64,000 nt of DNA from Mucor racemosus (Eukaryota; Mucoromycota; Mucoromycetes; Mucorales; Mucoraceae): the NCBI GenBank assembly GCA_027405735.1, contig JAPEHQ010000024.1, positions 496,001 to 560,000 of the forward strand, given 5' to 3'. The notes beneath the pieces are model-generated. The model was given only the letters and a program-made list of their open reading frames with translations. It had not been told where the DNA came from and did no database searches. The translations under genes and the position numbers were made by a program. This document shows, in pieces, positions 58,938 through 64,000 of the stretch; positions within the stretch are counted from its first letter, which is position 1, and every line of letters begins with the position of its first letter.

Positions 58938-60779
58938 AATCTGATAAGGATTTTTAGATTCCAAGGGCCATGAAAACTGAAAAGAAAAGCGCGGTTGGTC
59001 GTGTTTAGCCTTTGTACATCATCCAATTTATGATCTGATAAGAAACTAAAGAATCAATCTAAGATTTATTTGACACAAAACTCTATATTTCACTTATTGC
59101 ATTTGATTTTGTACTCAGTTTTTTTTTTTTTTTTTTAAATTAACATTCTCCCGAAATATACCATCATGATAAATACAGCCTTACATATTGGCAGCATGCA
59201 AAATCTCATTATCAAGATACAAAAACATGAATAAAAAGTTAAGCTTTTTTTTTTATAAATAATGCATATTATTTGGATTTGGTTATATTGAATTAAAGAC
59301 ATTTTGCCAAGGATTATTTCAGTTTGTATGAGATATGCAGTACTACTAAAAATGCTGCTTCTATAACCGTTGTACTAAAAGATAACGCATTGCAGATTTT
59401 ATATTGCAAAAGAGGAGAGGGAAAATGTTGCAGCCATTATTTTCAAATTAAATGATATGCTAATGTGGATCACCCAAATGTTGAATACATGCATGCTTTT
59501 TTTTTTTTGTGTACAAACACCCAAAAACAAAAAATAAAAAGATCTGATAAATATTTTTATTTGAACTGAGGGGGGAAACGAAGATTTTAGATCAAAAGAT
59601 CAAAGATTCTTGAAATAATGAAACTTTATTTATTCCCGTTCTTGCGTTATGTTGATTATATTTTATTTATCAGATCTTATGCAATCAATAACCATGTGGG
59701 GGTTCTTGAAAAAAGATCTGATAAAGAAATTTACTAAAATGTTATATCAACTTCTGGGGGTTTTCACGGGATAAACTATTTATTTATTTAATTACACCAT
59801 CTCAATTATTTTATAATACAAAGTGAAAAAAGATCTGATAATTATTTTAGTCGGAATTCTTAGAATGTTACTTTCTTTGTTTCATGCCTTTGCTTGCAAT
59901 GTGCGACTTCTTGTTCATGCACATGTGCATTTATATGAATCTAAAATTCTAATATGTGGTTATCTGTTTACTGAAATCATTTTGCCAGAGTAAAACTTTT
60001 CGACATTTCTATTATCTACTATCTAATCAAATGCATGGGAATGATGTATTAAGTTTAACCCCAATTTTTTAATAATGTAGCACTAGATTACAAGTGTTCT
60101 TGTTTCGGGAAAAAGGATTTATCAGATCTTTTGATGGTTGGTCAATTATGACATTTTCAAACATCCCACTTTCTCCCCCCATATTTTGAGACAAACTAAT
60201 TTTATTATTCGTCGAAAAACATTGGCGTGTGAAATCCTTATCTTTAGTAAGTTCAAGAATGCAGCAGTCTTTATACAAACAAAAAGAAGTTCAAAAAAAA
60301 AAAGATTGACAAAAAAGCAATGAGAATATTACATGTCAAAAACAGAGATTTCATGTCATTTTTTTTTTATCAGATCTTGAAAAATTGAACCAACTTTTGC
60401 TATTTTTCATTACTTTCTTTTGCTTTTTCATTGTGGTTACTTTAGCAAAATGGACCAGGGTAAAATACCAAAAAAAAAAAAAAAAAAAAACTCTCACATA
60501 CCCCCCATAATTTTTATCAGATCTAAAAAGATTTTTCAATCAATATTCTTATTTTAACGTTCCGTTATAATATTGGATTGTCGGGTATATTCGTTAATTT
60601 CAAACGTGGTTACACGCTCCTTTTTTAAATGACTCATGTACAAGAGGCCGTATATTTTTATCCTCCAATTCGACGACAGGAGGGGCAACAAAAAGATCTG
60701 ATAAAATTTTTGAACAAACCCGGGCCCTTTCAAAAAAAAACAAAAAAAAACAGACCTCGTAAAATTTATTATCAGATCT
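58938..60779. promoter_or_regulatory. Cluster of AGATCTGATAA motifs (GATA-like sites)
   Basis: Nine perfect copies of the 11-mer occur within 1.3 kb. Forward copies start at 59540, 59714, 59831 and 60694; reverse copies (TTATCAGATCT) start at 59667, 60119, 60367, 60514 and 60769. Two near copies lie at 58938 and 59031. Flanking sequence differs between copies apart from frequent A or T runs, so they are not a tandem repeat. TGATAA fits the GATA zinc-finger consensus; the AGATC extension is constant. Only one further perfect copy was found elsewhere in the window (43627). The cluster ends about 370 bases before the PPR gene. Confidence 0.75.
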
Positions 60780-60996
60780 TGTAAAAAAGAGATAGATGTT
60801 TAGCCAGAAAAAAATCACATCATAAAAAGAAAACCAACTAGTGTTTAGCATCTTTTTATTTATTTTAGTTGAAAGATTAAAATTTTGTAAACATAGCTGA
60901 AGTGATGTAAAGCAGGGGGGCGGAGCTCTAGAATCAGATAATCAAATAAGTCGCTTGAACTTTAATTTGTTGTTAGGGTCACCTGTTAGGATCAGA

Positions 60997-61004
60997 TATA
61001 TAAA
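60997..61004 (+). promoter_or_regulatory. Candidate TATA box of the PPR gene
   Basis: TATATAAA about 140 bases before the ATG at 61145, flanked by ATCAGA and TTATCTGATT, which resemble the upstream motif. Position and sequence suit a promoter, but no transcription start can be shown. Confidence 0.4.
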
Positions 61005-61144
61005 CTTTATCTGATTGGATATATTTCAATAAACATCATATTCATTTTCTTATAAATAGAGAATGCAAATTCCCTTTTAATTTTCATTTTTTCCCTTTAA
61101 TTATATCTCTTAAAATAATAACAATTGTACTATAAATCATCAAA

Positions 61145-64000
61145 ATGCAAATCATGACTACTACACCTACATCAAAGGCTACTACTGCTACTCTTAATAA
61201 CAACAACAATAAATACACATCTCGTCGTAACAACAAGCATAAACAACAATCACGTCGTCGTTCTTCTACTACATCTACCAGTAGTATTTCTTCTCAAACT
61301 TTAATTCTTCCTGCTCAGCAGAATTGGGAGCATCAAAAACATGACCTGTTCACAAAAGCCACATCTGCACGATCTCATCATACTCCAGACGAGGAAAAGG
61401 AAGAGCCTATCTTTAACGTTGTATACAGTGCACCTACAGATATGATTACTCCTCCTCCTTCTCCAAAGTCTTATCCTCAAGCTCCCATGACTTCTCAAGC
61501 ATTTGAAGCTAATGATCGTGTTTTAACTGTTAAACGTCATGGTCAACTTAAACTTCTCATGTCTGAATATGTCGCTCTCCAAAAGGAAGGTCTCTTGTTT
61601 AATGATCATACTTTTAATCTTATTTTTGATACTTATGCAAGTCTTCGTCGTGATGGTACTCCATTAACTCCAATGTTAAAAAGTAAGTTTCTTTTTTTAT
61701 ATATAAATTTTATCAGTTTAATCAGATAACTAATCTTACCCAATAGTTTATAATGAGATGCTCCGCTCTGAAATCCAACCCAGTAGTTCCACATACACTA
61801 TTCTTATCCGAACCTTGTGTAAGCGTGATGTTGAAGTACAAAAAGTTATTGCCATGTTAAAGCGTCAAAGTGCTCGCTCTTCGAATCATCAAAACAAGTC
61901 TAACAATATGGTTGAATTGGAGTCCGAGGAAAATCTTCAAAAGGCATTAGTTATATTTGATGCTGCTGTTTCTGAAAACCTTGTACAATTTTTCGACGCT
62001 GAGCTTTATAATCAGATCTTACGTGTACTGTCGCACTATGGTAACACTGAACAATCGCTTCATGTGTATCAGCAATTAGAACTTCATTCCATGCCTACCT
62101 CTGCTACTTTTGCTGCGCTCATTAATTTGTTTGGTCGTGTTGGTGATTTATCTTCTGCTTTGGTTTACTTTAAGAAATATACTCAACTCAAGGATAGTGT
62201 TGGCCCTCATGATGCTTCTTATGTTTACAATGCTTTAGTTGATGCTCATCTTAAATGTCATCATCTTGAAGGCGCTCTCAAGATTGTTCAAGAAGATATG
62301 TTATCTGGTGATGTCAAGGTCTCTACTATTCCTTACAATTCAATCATTCGTTATTATTGTATTAAGAATCAATTGAATCAAGCAAAGGAACTTATTCAAT
62401 CTATGAAGACTTCTTATCCTCAGCCTGATGCTAGTAGTTATGGTCCTGTTCTTTCTTCTTACTGCCAATTGGGTCTTTACAATGAAGCTACTGAAATGTA
62501 TCAAGCTCTTATTCAAACTGATATCTCTAAATCTTATGGTAATTTAGCCAACTATGCTTTGTTGTGCCTTAAGAATGCCAACAATAGCAACAAGGTAATT
62601 GATGTTGTTAATGATATGCGCCATGCTGGTCTTGAACCTGATTCTATCTTGGCTGAGCGTATTGTTACTCATTTTGCTAAGCTTGGTCAAGTTACTGAAG
62701 CTATTAATGCTCTTCGTTGTGTCCTTGAAGCTATGAAAGCTCGTTCTCTCTCAAAGGGTATTGCTCAAATCAAGAATGCTTCCATTCAAGTTGCTGTTTC
62801 TGCAAAGGGTTGTTTCGAACAAACTTTACAAGTTGCTCGTATGTTGACTCCTCATTGCCCTCATGGTTTACCTGTGCAATTAGCAAAGACATTAATTGAA
62901 GATTATGAATTTGACGCTAATCATGATGTTGTTACTCAATCTGATTATTCAATTTTGTTTGATGCTTCTATTACCATTGCTTCTGATGTTTCTCGTGGTA
63001 AATCTTCTCTTTCTCCTATCAATATTTTTGTATTCTGTCTTCAATCTGAAATGACTACCAAGAATTTCAAGGTGTGTTCTAGTGTCAAGTCTCGTGTATC
63101 TTCTTATTTCACTCGTGTTGGTGATAAGAAGGCTGCTCAAAAATGGGATGCTCTTTTCAATAAGGTTGAAGGTTTTGCTGCTATCGTTGCCAGCCCTATT
63201 CCTGTTGCTACTATCTCTGAATCTGAGGAAGCTTCTGCTGCTGTTATGAAGGCTGCTATTCATGGTCAACTTGATGAATCTCTTGATATTTTCCGTACTC
63301 GTATCATTGATGCTAAGCTTGTTCCTACTGCCGAACCTCTTCGTGATGCTATTGCTTTTGTTGGTAAACAAGGACATCTTGAAATTGCTGTTACAATGTA
63401 TCGCCTTGCTATCAAGTGCTTCAAGGAATCTTCTTTAGACTCTCAACGTATGGAACGTGCCATTTACATGATGACAAACAGTATCCTTATTGGCTATGCT
63501 CAACAAGGTGATATGGTCAATGCCAAGAAATATTATGAACAAATCAAGTTGATGGGTCGCTATCCTGATGGCAATGGCTATGCTAGCTTATTGCTTGGTA
63601 GTGCTAAATGTGCCACTGATGAAGCTACTGATGCCTTAACTATTTATGATGAAGCAAAACGTCGTGATGTCAAGCCTACTACTTTCTTTTACAATGTTGT
63701 TATCTCTAAATTAGCCAAGGCTCGTAAATTAGATGCTGCTATGAAACTCTTTGAAGAAATGCAGAACTTCAAGGTTATGCCCAATTCTATTACTTATGGT
63801 GCAATCATCTCTGCTTGTGTTCGTGCTGGTTCTGAACCTTTGGCTCGCAAGTTATTTGGTGAAATGCTGGCTTCTCCTTCTTTCCAACCTCGTGTTGGCC
63901 CTTTCAATAATATGATTCAATTCTATGTTCGTCAACAACCTGATCGTGAGCGTGCTTTAGAATATTTTGCTGAATTGCGTCGTCGCCACATCAAGCCTTC
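61145..64000 (+). CDS. Pentatricopeptide-repeat protein (partial, runs off window)
   Basis: PPR proteins bind organellar RNA and control its translation or stability. Exon 1 is 61145-61682; exon 2 starts at 61747 and is open to the window end, so at least 930 residues are present and the C-terminus is missing. The N-terminus (MQIMTTTPTSKATTATLN, then Arg/Lys-rich) lacks acidic residues, suiting mitochondrial import. Repeats of about 35 residues are visible, such as FNLIFDTYASLRRDGTPLTP, TYTILIRTLCKRDVEVQKVI, YVYNALVDAHLKCHHLEGAL, FFYNVVISKLAKARKLDAAM and TYGAIISACVRAGSEPLA. Size and spread of repeats suggest a Pet309/Cya-5-like translation factor, but this is only a suggestion. Codon use is biased as in NDUFS1. 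Confidence 0.9.

Noticed and set aside
62949..63377. 142-codon minus-strand frame in the PPR gene
   Set aside because: Antisense shadow of the PPR coding strand.
1..64000. CRISPR arrays, rRNA or tRNA genes, telomere repeats
   Set aside because: I looked for regularly spaced direct repeats, for the conserved tRNA T-loop GGTTCGA-type words in cloverleaf context, and for telomeric arrays; none was convincing by eye. A tRNA scan would be needed to exclude a diverged tRNA.

Overview
The window looks like nuclear DNA of an early-diverging filamentous fungus, most likely Mucoromycota. It is very AT-rich, genes are split by many short introns (roughly 40-90 bases, GT...AG), intergenic stretches are long and full of decayed mobile DNA, and the proteins are eukaryotic: a mitochondrial complex I subunit, a cohesin kleisin, a BRCC36-type deubiquitinase, a GYF protein and a PPR protein. 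The lineage is inferred from gene content and style, not from a marker gene.

Layout. 1-1.5 kb: end of a dispersed repeat (copy A). 1.7-3.5 kb (-): a seven-helix receptor. 5.6-9.7 kb (+): a BRCC36-like K63 deubiquitinase followed 40 bases later by a Rec8/Rad21-type kleisin with 14 exons. 10.1-10.8 kb (-): a small C2H2 zinc-finger protein. 13.9-16.4 kb (+): the 75-kDa Fe-S subunit of NADH dehydrogenase. 17.2-18.6 kb: repeat copy B, then about 4 kb of gene-free DNA with GAGCT-rich tandem repeats and a decayed second repeat family. 22.9-24.2 kb (-): an unrecognised Ser/Pro-rich protein. 25.9-28.3 kb (-): a lactate permease of the LctP family in eight exons. 29.0-30.4 kb: repeat copy C. 32.5-37.0 kb: a giant imperfect palindrome (arms about 1.9 kb, 350-base spacer) carrying mirror-image fragments of a WD-repeat gene, with a 232-base solo LTR in one arm. 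38.4-39.1 kb (+): ricin-B-fold lectin. 39.1-41.9 kb (-): GYF protein. 42.0-43.3 kb (-): ACT-domain protein resembling the CASTOR arginine sensors. 44.1-49.7 kb (+): a full-length-looking LINE with both ORFs open. 50.6-54.2 kb (-): a large class-3 (diacylglycerol) lipase. 55.2-57.4 kb: a 181-base MITE-like element and repeat copy D, itself interrupted by a 212-base insertion. 58.9-60.8 kb: a cluster of nine perfect AGATCTGATAA motifs upstream of a PPR gene that runs off the right end from 61.1 kb.

The genes do not form one pathway. Loose themes are nutrient and signal sensing (receptor, lactate permease, CASTOR-like arginine sensor), chromosome maintenance (BRCC36 and kleisin side by side) and mitochondrial function (complex I subunit and a PPR protein). 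Exon models were built by hand from splice signals, frame continuity and family knowledge. Almost all junctions keep frame; the clear exception is the first kleisin intron, which appears to begin with GA.
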